Shown one piece after another: positions 8,786 to 17,014 of a stretch of 64,000 bases of DNA. The position numbers and the translations under genes are program-made. The stretch covers positions 5,453,501 through 5,517,500 of the forward strand of contig NZ_CP045298.1 of assembly GCF_009363115.1 (NCBI RefSeq), in the 5' to 3' direction. The notes below the pieces were generated by a model. It saw nothing but the letters and a program-made list of their open reading frames with translations. It had not been told where the DNA came from and did no database searches. Position 1 is the stretch's first letter. Each line of letters opens with the position of its first letter. This DNA comes from Paenibacillus brasilensis (GTDB lineage Bacteria > Bacillota > Bacilli > Paenibacillales > Paenibacillaceae).

Positions 8786-9388
8786 TTATGCGCCTTGCTT
8801 GGCAGCACGTTTTTGTTCATAAGCTAGAATTTCAGCTTCATGCTGGAGCGTTAAGCCAATGTCATCCAAACCTTGCAGCAGGAATTGACGACGATGCTCA
8901 TCCAGATCAAAATCAATATGCAAACCATAATCATCAGTAATTGTTTTTTCGTTCAAATCTACGTTCAATTGGTATCTATCATGCTTCGCCGTACGCTGAA
9001 ATAAATCCTCTACTTGCTCTTCAGACAGCTTGATCGGCAAAATACCGTTTTTAAAACAGTTATTATAGAAGATATCCGCAAAAGACGGTGCGATTACAGA
9101 GCGAAACCCATAGTCCATAATCGCCCACGGCGCATGCTCACGGGAAGAGCCGCAACCAAAGTTGGCACGAGAAATCAGCACAGATGCCCCTTCATAGCGA
9201 GGCTTGTTCGGTTCAAATTCAGGATTGATATTACCCGCCTCATCAAAACGCCATTCATAAAACAAAAACTGTCCAAAGCCCGTGCGCTCGATTCTTTTCA
9301 AGAACTGCTTAGGAATAATAGCATCCGTATCCACGTTTACCCGATCCACAGGCGCTACGATTCCTTTTAAAGTTGTGAATGCTTCCAT
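8786..9388 (-). CDS. leuD: 3-isopropylmalate dehydratase small subunit
   Basis: The 200-residue protein is the swivel subunit of isopropylmalate isomerase in leucine biosynthesis. Recognisable elements are VNVDTDAIIPKQFLK near the N-terminus, the substrate-site segment SRANFGCGSSREHAPWAI (about 74-91), and a C-terminal LLQGLDDIGLTL. Length is standard for the bacterial small subunit. It follows leuC by 21 bp and the pair ends in a terminator; leuA and leuB are not nearby. The complex is cytoplasmic, converting 2-isopropylmalate to 3-isopropylmalate with the leuC product. Confidence 0.97.
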   Translation of the reverse strand: MEAFTTLKGIVAPVDRVNVDTDAIIPKQFLKRIERTGFGQFLFYEWRFDEAGNINPEFEPNKPRYEGASVLISRANFGCGSSREHAPWAIMDYGFRSVIAPSFADIFYNNCFKNGILPIKLSEEQVEDLFQRTAKHDRYQLNVDLNEKTITDDYGLHIDFDLDEHRRQFLLQGLDDIGLTLQHEAEILAYEQKRAAKQGA

Positions 9389-9409
9389 CGTAAATTCCTC
9401 CTCTGTATC

Positions 9410-10834
9410 CTAGCGGACTACTTCTTCCTGCTTGAATTTCCAATCCCGTACATCGACAAAACGTCCATGAATCGCGGCAGCGGCTGCCATTGCCGGAGAT
9501 ACGAGGTGAGTCCGTCCTCCGCGTCCCTGACGACCTTCAAAGTTACGGTTAGAGGTAGACGCACAACGCTGTCCCGGTTGGAGCACGTCCGGATTCATCG
9601 CAAGGCACATGCTGCATCCCGCTTCACGCCACTCGAAACCTGCTTCCTTGAAAATAACGTCCAGTCCCTCTTGTTCAGCCTGAATTTTCACACGACCTGA
9701 ACCTGGTACGACGATTGCCGTTACTCTGTCCGAAACCTGGTAGCCTTTGGCAACCTCAGCCGCAGCGCGCAAATCTTCAATCCGCCCATTAGTACAGGAG
9801 CCGATAAACACATAGTCAATCTCAATATCCGTGATCGGTGTGCCTGGCTTCAAATCCATATATTCAAGGGCTTTTTCAGCCGCTTTACGTTCGTTTTCTG
9901 TCGGCAATTCTGCCGGAATTGGTACGTTTGAAGAAATATCTGTACCCATACCTGGGCTGGTGCCCCAAGTTACTTGCGGAATTAAGGAATCCACGTCAAA
10001 TTCCAGCACAACATCAAACTCAGCGCCTTCATCTGTAACAAGTTCCTTCCACTCAGCAACCGCCTGCTCGAAAGCAGATCCTTGCGCTACATGCTCACGT
10101 CCACGCAAGTAATTGAAGGTGGTTTCATCTGGCGCGATCATGCCGGCTCTAGCTCCGCCTTCTATGGACATGTTGCACACCGTCATACGCTCTTCCATGC
10201 TCAATTCGCGAATAGATTCGCCTGTGTACTCAATAACATAGCCTGTAGCGAAATCTGTGCCATATTTAGCAATGACGCCCAAAATCATATCTTTTGCTGT
10301 TACACCTGGTTTGCGGCGGCCTACAAAACGAACTTCCATCGTTTTTGCCTTCGCCTGCTGGAGACATTGTGTTGCCAGCACGTGCTCTACCTCGCTTGTT
10401 CCGATACCAAAAGCAAGCGCCCCGAACGCACCGTGTGTGGAGGTATGGCTGTCACCACAAACAATCGTTTTCCCCGGATGAGTCAGACCAAGTTCAGGTC
10501 CCATAACGTGAACGACACCCTGATCAATGGTATCCAGATCATACAGTGTAACACCGAAATCGCGGCAATTTTGAGTTAAGGTATCAATCTGCTGTTTGGA
10601 AATCGGATCCGTAATATTGTAGCGATCAAATGTCGGTACATTATGATCCATTGTTGCAAATGTAAGCTCTGGACGACGCACCTTGCGTCCGCTAAGACGA
10701 AGCCCCTCAAACGCCTGCGGCGAGGTTACCTCATGGACCAAGTGAAGATCAATGTACAAAATACTCGGCTTTCCCGCTTCTTGATAGATGACATGGTTAT
10801 CCCAAATTTTCTCGAACATGGTCTTTTTACTCAT
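9410..10834 (-). CDS. leuC: 3-isopropylmalate dehydratase large subunit
   Basis: The aconitase-family catalytic subunit is about 474 residues long. The [4Fe-4S] ligands are in GSCTNGR and CSMCLAMNPD. Other family segments are GDSHTSTHGAFGALAFGIGTSE and the C-terminal NRNFEGRQGRGGRTHLVSP. I chose the ATG at 10834 (MSKKTMFEKIW) because GGGGTGA lies 6-7 nt upstream; an in-frame ATG two codons earlier (10840) has worse spacing. It is the first gene of a two-gene leuCD operon. The 370-bp upstream gap has no T-box sequence but does have palindromic sites. Confidence 0.97.
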   Translation of the reverse strand: MSKKTMFEKIWDNHVIYQEAGKPSILYIDLHLVHEVTSPQAFEGLRLSGRKVRRPELTFATMDHNVPTFDRYNITDPISKQQIDTLTQNCRDFGVTLYDLDTIDQGVVHVMGPELGLTHPGKTIVCGDSHTSTHGAFGALAFGIGTSEVEHVLATQCLQQAKAKTMEVRFVGRRKPGVTAKDMILGVIAKYGTDFATGYVIEYTGESIRELSMEERMTVCNMSIEGGARAGMIAPDETTFNYLRGREHVAQGSAFEQAVAEWKELVTDEGAEFDVVLEFDVDSLIPQVTWGTSPGMGTDISSNVPIPAELPTENERKAAEKALEYMDLKPGTPITDIEIDYVFIGSCTNGRIEDLRAAAEVAKGYQVSDRVTAIVVPGSGRVKIQAEQEGLDVIFKEAGFEWREAGCSMCLAMNPDVLQPGQRCASTSNRNFEGRQGRGGRTHLVSPAMAAAAAIHGRFVDVRDWKFKQEEVVR

Positions 10835-10873
10835 CAACATTCACCCCTGTGTTTTTCGAACTAGTGGAGAAAA

Positions 10874-10942
10874 GCTATACAGCTCTCTCTTGGATGTCAA
10901 CAATATACCATGACATATTTGATTGGTCTAAGATATGATATC
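10874..10942 (-). promoter_or_regulatory. leuCD promoter region with palindromic sites
   Basis: A perfect TTGACA (10895-10900, minus) is followed 15 bp later by TATAGC. Upstream lie two palindromic stretches: ATATACCATGACATAT (10903-10918, imperfect) and AGATATGATATCT (10930-10942, perfect around one central base). The spacing resembles a LysR-type activator region, but no such regulator is adjacent. The remainder of the gap 10943-11080 shows nothing I can name. Confidence 0.4.
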
Positions 10943-11080
10943 TATAGAAGTGATAGTCTTCACCTATAAGCACGCTTAGAAAGTTATAGATGAGGAAGAT
11001 GAGGTTGTTATTGATATCTCATCGTAGGCATTACGCCTGCTTCAGGCTGCTGAGTTGCTGTAGCGTACCGATAGAAGTAC

Positions 11081-11117
11081 AAAAAAAAGGACAAAGCTAT
11101 AGCAGCTCATCCTTTTG
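11081..11117 (-). terminator. Terminator downstream of the ymaF-like gene
   Basis: On the minus strand AAAGGATGAGCT pairs with AGCTTTGTCCTTT, followed by eight T residues. Confidence 0.8.
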
Positions 11118-11205
11118 TAATATTAAGGTGATAACCCCCATATCATTCATTACTACATTAGGCATTCTAGCAGTCAAAGCCCTATAGGTATGGGGATGAG
11201 TTTTT

Positions 11206-11613
11206 TTAATTGGACTGGTAACGGTATCCTTCCTCATCTCCAGTATTTCCACCGTACCTATGAGCGTGAGGGATTCTGCCGTTTACCGTTGTATACCCTT
11301 CAAATTGGTGGTAATGCCCGCCACCTGCCATTTGAATTGCGGGTCCTGTCGTTCCTCTAATAATGTGCGTATGTTGATCGTTAAGTGATGTCTCTGCATA
11401 ATAATGATGAACATGCGGAACACCACTTGGAGCTGGTTGTGTTACTCCAGCGTAATGGTGATAGTGCCCAACATCAAACGAAGTATTACCTTTAAAAGGG
11501 TGAACATGAACATTAACTGGTCTTCCGTCCCACGAAGTAATAAAAAGCTTATGCGAATGATTGGAATTGGAATCGTCGGAATGAACAACGAATCCTGTTA
11601 TAGGTATTTCCAT
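11206..11613 (-). CDS. ymaF: YmaF-family histidine-rich protein
   Basis: The 135-residue soluble protein is very rich in His, spread in repeated short modules (HSHKLF, HVHPF, GHYHHYAG, HVHHYYA, QHTHIIRG, GHYHQFEG, PHAHRYGG). This periodic H-x-H pattern with intervening small and aromatic residues matches the YmaF family. Function is not established; metal binding is a natural guess from composition. AAAGGTGG lies 6 nt before the ATG at 11613. It is a single-gene unit, bounded downstream by a terminator and divergent from the hydrogen island. Confidence 0.8.
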   Translation of the reverse strand: MEIPITGFVVHSDDSNSNHSHKLFITSWDGRPVNVHVHPFKGNTSFDVGHYHHYAGVTQPAPSGVPHVHHYYAETSLNDQHTHIIRGTTGPAIQMAGGGHYHQFEGYTTVNGRIPHAHRYGGNTGDEEGYRYQSN

Positions 11614-11666
11614 CAGCAGCCACCTTTCTTTATCAAATGCTATATGCTATGAAAGAGGTGATGAAG

Positions 11667-11744
11667 ATGTTCAGTTTTTCTCGTACGAAAATACCAGCGA
11701 AAAATCAGGTGCATGATTTCTTTCTTATTTACCTTAGCACCTGA
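11667..11744 (+). CDS. Possible 25-residue small protein
   Basis: A short ATG frame (MFSFSRTKIPAKNQVHDFFL, then IYLST) has AGAGGTG 6 nt upstream. Its stop codon falls in the right arm of a 9-bp perfect hairpin (ATCAGGTGC 11704-11712 with GCACCTGAT 11737-11745). On the minus strand that hairpin is followed by TTTT, so it could instead be a minus-strand terminator. The ribosome binding site is the only strong evidence for translation. The rest of the gap 11614-11940 holds nothing else I can support. Confidence 0.25.
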   Translation: MFSFSRTKIPAKNQVHDFFLIYLST

Positions 11745-11947
11745 TAAAGATTGATCAAACAACCTATCGGGAATAAAAAGAAAACGCTCAGCTTCACGAA
11801 ATACATGATCGGCCAATAAAAAACGGATAATGCTTTTTATAACTCTCTTGCTTGTTAGGAATGAGAATGACCTACTTTAGCAGTAAGCTTCCACCAAATA
11901 CCCAGTATACCTATCTACAATATAAACTATGTAAATTTTTGGTTAGG

Positions 11948-11990
11948 TGTAATGAATTTCACATCTTTCCGGGTCAACCTGTTCTACCAT
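11948..11990 (+). promoter_or_regulatory. Fnr/Rex-like operator and promoter of the hydrogen island, plus arm
   Basis: TGTAATGAATTTCACA (11948-11963) differs from the Fnr consensus TGTGA-N6-TCACA at one position. It also scores 10 of 12 against the Rex core TGTGAA-N4-TTCACA. A TACCAT -10 (11985-11990) predicts +1 at 11997, placing the palindrome centre at -41.5, the class II activator position used by Bacillus Fnr. The leader 11997-12122 contains a self-complementary segment (GGGCAG...CTGCCC enclosing ACCA/TGGT). Confidence 0.6.
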
Positions 11991-12122
11991 AGAGGGGTGA
12001 TACGCCGTGCTGGGCAGACCACTTTGGTCGGAACAGTTACGTCCTGCCCCAAACCAGCTACACAGGCTGTCTGGCATGCGCGGCAAGCACGCCTTTATTT
12101 TGATTCGAAGCGGAGTGTCCAG

Positions 12123-12488
12123 ATGTTGAATACCGAATGGGAATACCGTGAGCGCATAAGGAAGCTAGCCGTATGCATTGTTAAGCATTACCGGGGAAAA
12201 GGGCCAGATAACGTTAAGGTTTCACTGGATTCGCCGCTCCGGATTACGGTAGAAATTCGAGGCACCTTGTCCAACCTGTCTGAAATTCTCGTTCATGAAG
12301 GGGCCGAGGACAAGGTCAGGGAATATTGGAACGTCCTTCGTCCCTATCTGGAAAAGGAGTTTATGAGCGAAGCGGAAAAAACACTCGGCAGTCCCTTCAC
12401 TTACACCTGGGAGGTCTGCCCCTCCGTCCATGGAGACGGACATATTATCATTACTCTTGAACTACAACACATACACCGGTTGGATTAG
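12123..12488 (+). CDS. DUF2294-family protein
   Basis: The 121-residue cytoplasmic protein has the DUF2294 layout: an N-terminal helix (LNTEWEYRERIRKLAVCIVKH), a KGPDNVKVSLDSP strand region, LSEILVHEGAEDKV, and a strand-rich end (TWEVCPSVHGDGHIIITLEL). I chose ATG 12123 because GGAG lies 8 nt upstream. The longer open frame back to 11952 would include the Fnr-like operator and the presumed leader. Genes of this family are found beside formate dehydrogenases in Firmicutes, and here it precedes fdhF, so a role in that enzyme's assembly or regulation is inferred but unproven. A terminator separates it from fdhF. Confidence 0.75.
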   Translation: MLNTEWEYRERIRKLAVCIVKHYRGKGPDNVKVSLDSPLRITVEIRGTLSNLSEILVHEGAEDKVREYWNVLRPYLEKEFMSEAEKTLGSPFTYTWEVCPSVHGDGHIIITLELQHIHRLD

Positions 12489-12519
12489 CGGGAAGGAGCT
12501 TGTCTCCTCGCTCGCGGAT

Positions 12520-12570
12520 AAGCCAGTACAGGATGCAGCGTAAAGCGGCATTTTTGTATTGGCTTTTTTT
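12520..12570 (+). terminator. Terminator between the DUF2294 gene and fdhF
   Basis: AAGCCAGTACAGGATGC pairs with GCATTTTTGTATTGGCTT and is followed by a T-run. Only about 45 bp remain before the fdhF start. These contain TTACGA and TATAAA 15 bp apart as a poor promoter candidate, so read-through from the upstream promoter is likely. Confidence 0.7.
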
Positions 12571-12617
12571 CATGTTACGAGCTTCATCTATTTCATATAA
12601 AAAGAGGTGCTGCACAC

Positions 12618-14780
12618 ATGGCAGACAAGGTATTAACAGTATGTCCCTACTGCGGGAGCGGTTGCCAGCTTAATTTACTGGTAGACAAGGGACAGGTAAT
12701 TGGCGCAGAGCCGGCTAATGGTCGTACAAATGAAGGCACGCTGTGTCTGAAAGGACACTATGGATGGGATTATCTGAATGACCCGCAGATTCTGACTGCA
12801 CGCTTGCGCAAGCCTATGATTCGCAAAAATGGAGTCATGGAGGAAGTGGAGTGGGAGGAAGCCATTCAATATACGGCCGAACGGCTGTCTGTAATTAAGG
12901 AAAAATACGGACCTGACTCCATTATGGGAACGGGCTCGGCACGCGGTCCGGGAAATGAAGCCAATTATGTTATGCAAAAGTTCATGCGGGCGGTCATTGG
13001 CACAAACAATATTGACCATTGCGCCCGTGTCTGTCACGGACCTTCAGTGGCAGGTTTGACATATTCACTTGGGGATGGAGCCATGTCCAACTCTATTCCT
13101 GAAATTGAACATTCTGATCTTCTTTTCGTGTTTGGATATAATGCACCTGAAACCCATCCGATCGTCGCAAGACGCATTGTCGCTGCCAAGCAAAGAGGTG
13201 CCAAAATTATTGTATGCGATCCGCGCATGACTGAAACTGGACGCATTTCAGATATGTGGCTACCTCTAAAAGGCGGTTCAAACATGGCTTTGGTAAATGC
13301 CTTTGGTCATGTGCTTGTGCATGAAGGACTGTACGACAAACGATATGTGGAAGCAAATACAGAAGGTTTCGCCGAATATGTAGAAAGCATTAAAAAATAT
13401 ACGCCCGAATATGCAGAAGGCATTACGGGGGTCAAGGCGGCTGACATTCGGGCAGCTATGAGGGAATATGCGAAGGCCCCTACCGCTACCATTCTGTATG
13501 GAATGGGCGTATGTCAATTTTCACAGGCCGTTGACGTGGTGAAAGGGCTTGCTTCCCTTGCACTGTTAACCGGAAATCTGGGCAAGCCGAATGTGGGTAT
13601 TGGACCTGTACGGGGACAAAACAATGTTCAGGGCTCCTGCGACATGGGCGCATTGCCGAATGTGTATCCTGGCTATCAGGATGTAACGGACACCGCCGTT
13701 CGCAAAAAATTTGAAAAAGCATGGGGTGTTGAGCTGCCGCGTAAAAAAGGATATCCACTTACGGAGGTGCCACACCTCATCCTGAAGGAGAACAAGCTGA
13801 AAGCTTATTATATTTTCGGCGAGGACCCTGTACAAAGTGATCCGAACGCCGCCGAGTTACGTGAAGCGCTAGACCAATTGGAATTTGTCGTGGTGCAGGA
13901 TATTTTCATGAACAAAACGGCGCTGCACGCCGATGTCATCCTCCCTTCTACTGCCTGGGGCGAGCATGACGGTGTATATTCTTCGGCAGACCGGGGCTTC
14001 CAGCGCATCCGCAAGGCCGTCGAGCCGCAGGGCGATGTTAAGCCAGACTGGGCCATTATTAGCGAGGTTGCTACCGCGATGGGCTACCCTATGTCCTATG
14101 CAAATACGGAGGAAATTTGGGATGAAATGCGGAGCCTCAGCCCATTATTCGCTGGTGCCAGCTACCAAAAAATGGAGGAACAAGGCGGCGTGCAATGGCC
14201 CTGCCCTACAGAGGATCATCCAGGCACACCGTATTTGTACAAAGGCAATCAATTTTCCACGCCTAGTGGTAAAGGCCGATTATTCGCCTGCGAATGGCGC
14301 CCACCACAAGAACAACCGGATGCAAAATATCCGCTTGTCTTGTCTACAGTTCGCGAGGTAGGCCATTACTCCGTGCGTACCATGACTGGCAATTGCCGTG
14401 CGCTGCGCCAGCTGTCTGATGAGCCTGGCTTTATTCAGATTAGCCCGGAAGACGGAGCAGATCTGAATATACTGGATGGCGAAATTGTCGCCATATCCTC
14501 CCGTCGTGGACGCATTATGGCCCGGGCACAAATCAGTGATCGTGTACAAAAAGGGGCGACCTACATGACTTATCACTGGTGGGTTGGAGCATGTAATGAG
14601 CTGACCGCTGATTTTCTCGATCCGGTATCCAAAACCCCGGAATTAAAATACTGTGCCATCCGTCTGGAACGGATTGCCGACCAAGCTCAGGCTGAACGTG
14701 ATGTACATGAATCATACCAACGGATTCGTAGACAGATGAACGTCCATGAAGCTGTTTTGGCTGATAAGGTGACGAGATGA
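12618..14780 (+). CDS. fdhF: Formate dehydrogenase H-like, molybdopterin-dependent, Cys form
   Basis: The 720-residue catalytic subunit should oxidise formate to CO2 in the cytoplasm. The N-terminal [4Fe-4S] motif is CPYCGSGC plus a later Cys in GTLCLKG. The active-site segment is RVCHGPSVAG (Cys near 138) with Cys where E. coli FdhF has selenocysteine, so no SECIS element is needed. Molybdopterin dinucleotide-binding blocks follow (VFGYNAPETHPIV, GPVRGQNNVQGSCDMG, and a C-terminal YMTYHWWVGACNELT). There is no Tat signal, so it is cytoplasmic. GAGGTG lies upstream of ATG 12618. Its TGA overlaps the start of the next ferredoxin gene, and the hydrogenase lies two genes on, pointing to a formate hydrogenlyase-like complex. 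Confidence 0.94.
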   Translation: MADKVLTVCPYCGSGCQLNLLVDKGQVIGAEPANGRTNEGTLCLKGHYGWDYLNDPQILTARLRKPMIRKNGVMEEVEWEEAIQYTAERLSVIKEKYGPDSIMGTGSARGPGNEANYVMQKFMRAVIGTNNIDHCARVCHGPSVAGLTYSLGDGAMSNSIPEIEHSDLLFVFGYNAPETHPIVARRIVAAKQRGAKIIVCDPRMTETGRISDMWLPLKGGSNMALVNAFGHVLVHEGLYDKRYVEANTEGFAEYVESIKKYTPEYAEGITGVKAADIRAAMREYAKAPTATILYGMGVCQFSQAVDVVKGLASLALLTGNLGKPNVGIGPVRGQNNVQGSCDMGALPNVYPGYQDVTDTAVRKKFEKAWGVELPRKKGYPLTEVPHLILKENKLKAYYIFGEDPVQSDPNAAELREALDQLEFVVVQDIFMNKTALHADVILPSTAWGEHDGVYSSADRGFQRIRKAVEPQGDVKPDWAIISEVATAMGYPMSYANTEEIWDEMRSLSPLFAGASYQKMEEQGGVQWPCPTEDHPGTPYLYKGNQFSTPSGKGRLFACEWRPPQEQPDAKYPLVLSTVREVGHYSVRTMTGNCRALRQLSDEPGFIQISPEDGADLNILDGEIVAISSRRGRIMARAQISDRVQKGATYMTYHWWVGACNELTADFLDPVSKTPELKYCAIRLERIADQAQAERDVHESYQRIRRQMNVHEAVLADKVTR

Positions 14781-15406
14781 GCGGCGCACGGGACACGCTA
14801 CACCGTCCGTTGAGTAGAATGGGAGCAGCAGATAGAACAAGCACTGTTGCCTCCTCCTTCGTAGTCGCAGACGGTGGGCAATGTATTGGCTGCAAAGCCT
14901 GTGAACTGGCGTGCTTCGCCGTTCACAGTCAGGCGGGCGGCATTGGCGCCTCGGTCGGAACCGTCAGCGTACCTGTCGTCCCCAAGGTGTATGTTGTGCG
15001 CGCCGGGGATACGTATGTGCCGGTGCAATGCCGGCATTGTGAAAATGCCCCCTGCGCACATGCCTGTCCGGTGCAGGCCATTCGTCAGGAGGACGGCGTG
15101 GTCATGATTGATGAGGAACGGTGCATCGGCTGTACTTCCTGTGTTTTGGCCTGCCCCTTCGGGGCCATTGAGGTGTCTCCAGTCTATCGGGCCGGACACG
15201 TCGTGACACAGTCCGGTTTGACTCACCGTGCAAATCGAGCTGCCCTTCCCCGTACTGCGGCAAGCAAATGCGATTTGTGCGCAGAAACTACAGACGGACA
15301 GCCTGCCTGTGTAGAGGCCTGTCCAAATCATGTGCTACGGCTGGTCAAAGGCATAGTCGACTCGCCTCCAGAGCGTCGTAAGGAAGTCTTTTTCCCGCGC
15401 TTGTAA
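14777..15406 (+). CDS. HycB/HydN-like ferredoxin with four Cys clusters
   Basis: The 209-residue protein has four ferredoxin Cys groups: CIGCKACELAC (about 33-43), CRHCENAPCAHAC, CIGCTSCVLAC, and CDLC...CVEAC. This is the pattern of DMSO-reductase-type electron-transfer subunits such as HycB and HydN, normally housing four [4Fe-4S] clusters. A roughly 25-residue N-terminal extension precedes the first cluster. The ATG overlaps the fdhF stop (ATGA) with AAGGTGA 5 nt upstream, implying translational coupling and a stoichiometric partner of the dehydrogenase. It probably carries electrons from FdhF to the hydrogenase. It is a paralogue of the 17015-17605 gene. Confidence 0.9.
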   Translation: MSGARDTLHRPLSRMGAADRTSTVASSFVVADGGQCIGCKACELACFAVHSQAGGIGASVGTVSVPVVPKVYVVRAGDTYVPVQCRHCENAPCAHACPVQAIRQEDGVVMIDEERCIGCTSCVLACPFGAIEVSPVYRAGHVVTQSGLTHRANRAALPRTAASKCDLCAETTDGQPACVEACPNHVLRLVKGIVDSPPERRKEVFFPRL

Positions 15407-15439
15407 GGTCAAAATCAGCCCGCAGAAAGGTAGAAAAAT

Positions 15440-16945
15440 ATGTCAACTACAACAGACAAGATCTTTTCTCCTCCTTGTATGGAGGCGACTGATCATACAG
15501 ACCCTGTCATTCATATCGACCCTACGCTGTGCACTGGATGCAGACGCTGCGCGGGAGTTTGTCCGGTAGGTGCCATAGAAGGGCTGCCGGGAGAACCGCA
15601 AACTGTGAACGCAGACCGCTGTGTTTTTTGCGGTCAATGTGTACAAATATGCAGTGTATACGCATCAGATTGGGCGGATGTATCTCCACAGGAAGCCGCC
15701 ATCAGACGGCAGGAGCGTATGCTTGAACGCGATATGCCTGCCAACATCGGCGAACCACTGTTCGCTGCCTATTATAGCTATAGCCTAAACAAGGTAACTG
15801 ACATGATGAAGAAACCAGGACAGCTTCGTATCGTCCAATGCGCTCCGGCTATTCGTGTGTCACTTGCGGAGGAATTTGGCATGCCATTCGGTACGCTGAC
15901 GCCAGGCAAAATGGCCGCAGCCCTTCGCCGCCTTGGCTTCGATCGGGTATATGATACGAACTTTGGAGCTGATGTAACCATCATGGAGGAAGGCACCGAG
16001 CTGATTCGCCGCGTGACCGAGGGCGGACCGTTGCCAATGTTCACATCCTGCTGTCCAGCATGGGTGCGTTTTGCGGAGATAGAATATCCCGATCTGCTGG
16101 ACCATCTATCCAGTTGCAAATCACCTATGCAAATGGTGGGAGCACTAGTCAAAACTTATGGTGCGCAGCTGGATAAGGTGGAGCCTGCGAATATTTACAG
16201 CGTTGCAATCATGCCATGTACCTGTAAACAATTTGAATGCGATCGTCCCGAAATGGAATCTGACGGTTACCGTGATGTGGACGAGGTACTGACAACGCGT
16301 GAGCTTGCATACTGGATTAAGCAGAGCGGAATTGATTTTATGAGCCTGCCCGATGAAGAGTTCGATTCCCCGTTAGGACAATATTCAGGAGCGGGCACTA
16401 TTTTTGGTGTAACTGGAGGGGTAATGGAGGCTGCCATCCGTACAGGCTACGAGCTGCTGACGAATGAGAAGCTGCCAAAGCTCCAACTGGATTTTGTACG
16501 TGGCGAAGAAGGCATTCGTGTAGCCGAGGTTCAGGTCGGCGAGCTGAACCTCAAGGTGGCGGTCGTCGCCGGTTTGCAGCATGCCTATCAGCTGCTGGAT
16601 CGTGTACAGGCGGGTGAATGTGATTATCATTTTATTGAGGTAATGGGCTGTCCTGCTGGATGTATCAGTGGAGGTGGGCAACCCAAGCTCATGTTAGAAA
16701 AACAAAAAATTGAGGCTTATCGTGCGCGTAAATCGTCCATCTATGGACATGACGCTGCATCTCAGGTGCGCAAATCGCATGAGAACCCTTTTATCATCAA
16801 GCTTTATGATGAATTCCTGGGTGAGCCGCTAGGTCATGTATCGCATCATCTGCTGCACACGACCTTTCACAAACGCGGACCCGGCAAGCAGAGCCGCAGC
16901 CGTGATGTTTCCACTAAAGAGAATAACGATTACTCCCTTCATTAG
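15440..16945 (+). CDS. hydA: [FeFe]-hydrogenase catalytic subunit, probable group B type
   Basis: The 501-residue enzyme should reduce protons to H2. The N-terminus has two [4Fe-4S] motifs (CTGCRRCAGVCPVGAI and CVFCGQCVQIC). No [2Fe-2S] domain is present. The three H-cluster signatures are TSCCPAW (about 203), MPCTCKQFE (about 257) and EVMGCPAGCISGGGQP (about 402). The L1 loop reads PAW rather than the PGW of prototypical group A enzymes, and L3 reads CPAGC. To my knowledge these point to the poorly studied group B; this should be settled by phylogeny. AAAGG precedes the ATG. All three maturases (hydE, hydF, hydG) are in the same island. Confidence 0.93.
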   Translation: MSTTTDKIFSPPCMEATDHTDPVIHIDPTLCTGCRRCAGVCPVGAIEGLPGEPQTVNADRCVFCGQCVQICSVYASDWADVSPQEAAIRRQERMLERDMPANIGEPLFAAYYSYSLNKVTDMMKKPGQLRIVQCAPAIRVSLAEEFGMPFGTLTPGKMAAALRRLGFDRVYDTNFGADVTIMEEGTELIRRVTEGGPLPMFTSCCPAWVRFAEIEYPDLLDHLSSCKSPMQMVGALVKTYGAQLDKVEPANIYSVAIMPCTCKQFECDRPEMESDGYRDVDEVLTTRELAYWIKQSGIDFMSLPDEEFDSPLGQYSGAGTIFGVTGGVMEAAIRTGYELLTNEKLPKLQLDFVRGEEGIRVAEVQVGELNLKVAVVAGLQHAYQLLDRVQAGECDYHFIEVMGCPAGCISGGGQPKLMLEKQKIEAYRARKSSIYGHDAASQVRKSHENPFIIKLYDEFLGEPLGHVSHHLLHTTFHKRGPGKQSRSRDVSTKENNDYSLH

Positions 16946-17014
16946 TACGTTATACACATAAGGTTAGTCAGTAGAAATTATATTTTGTCGTTAGTTAGAG
17001 AGGAGTCGAGTTGT

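Noticed and set aside
10835..11205. Leucine T-box before leuC
   Set aside because: No GGTGG-N-ACCGCG sequence on the minus strand; the only T-box in the window is at 29336-29351.
11997..12122. Molybdenum-cofactor riboswitch upstream of the formate dehydrogenase region
   Set aside because: I could not align the leader with the conserved Moco blocks; only generic pairing is visible.
12618..14780. Selenocysteine in the formate dehydrogenase
   Set aside because: The active-site codon encodes Cys (VCHG), so no TGA recoding is involved, and I saw no selenocysteine genes in the window.
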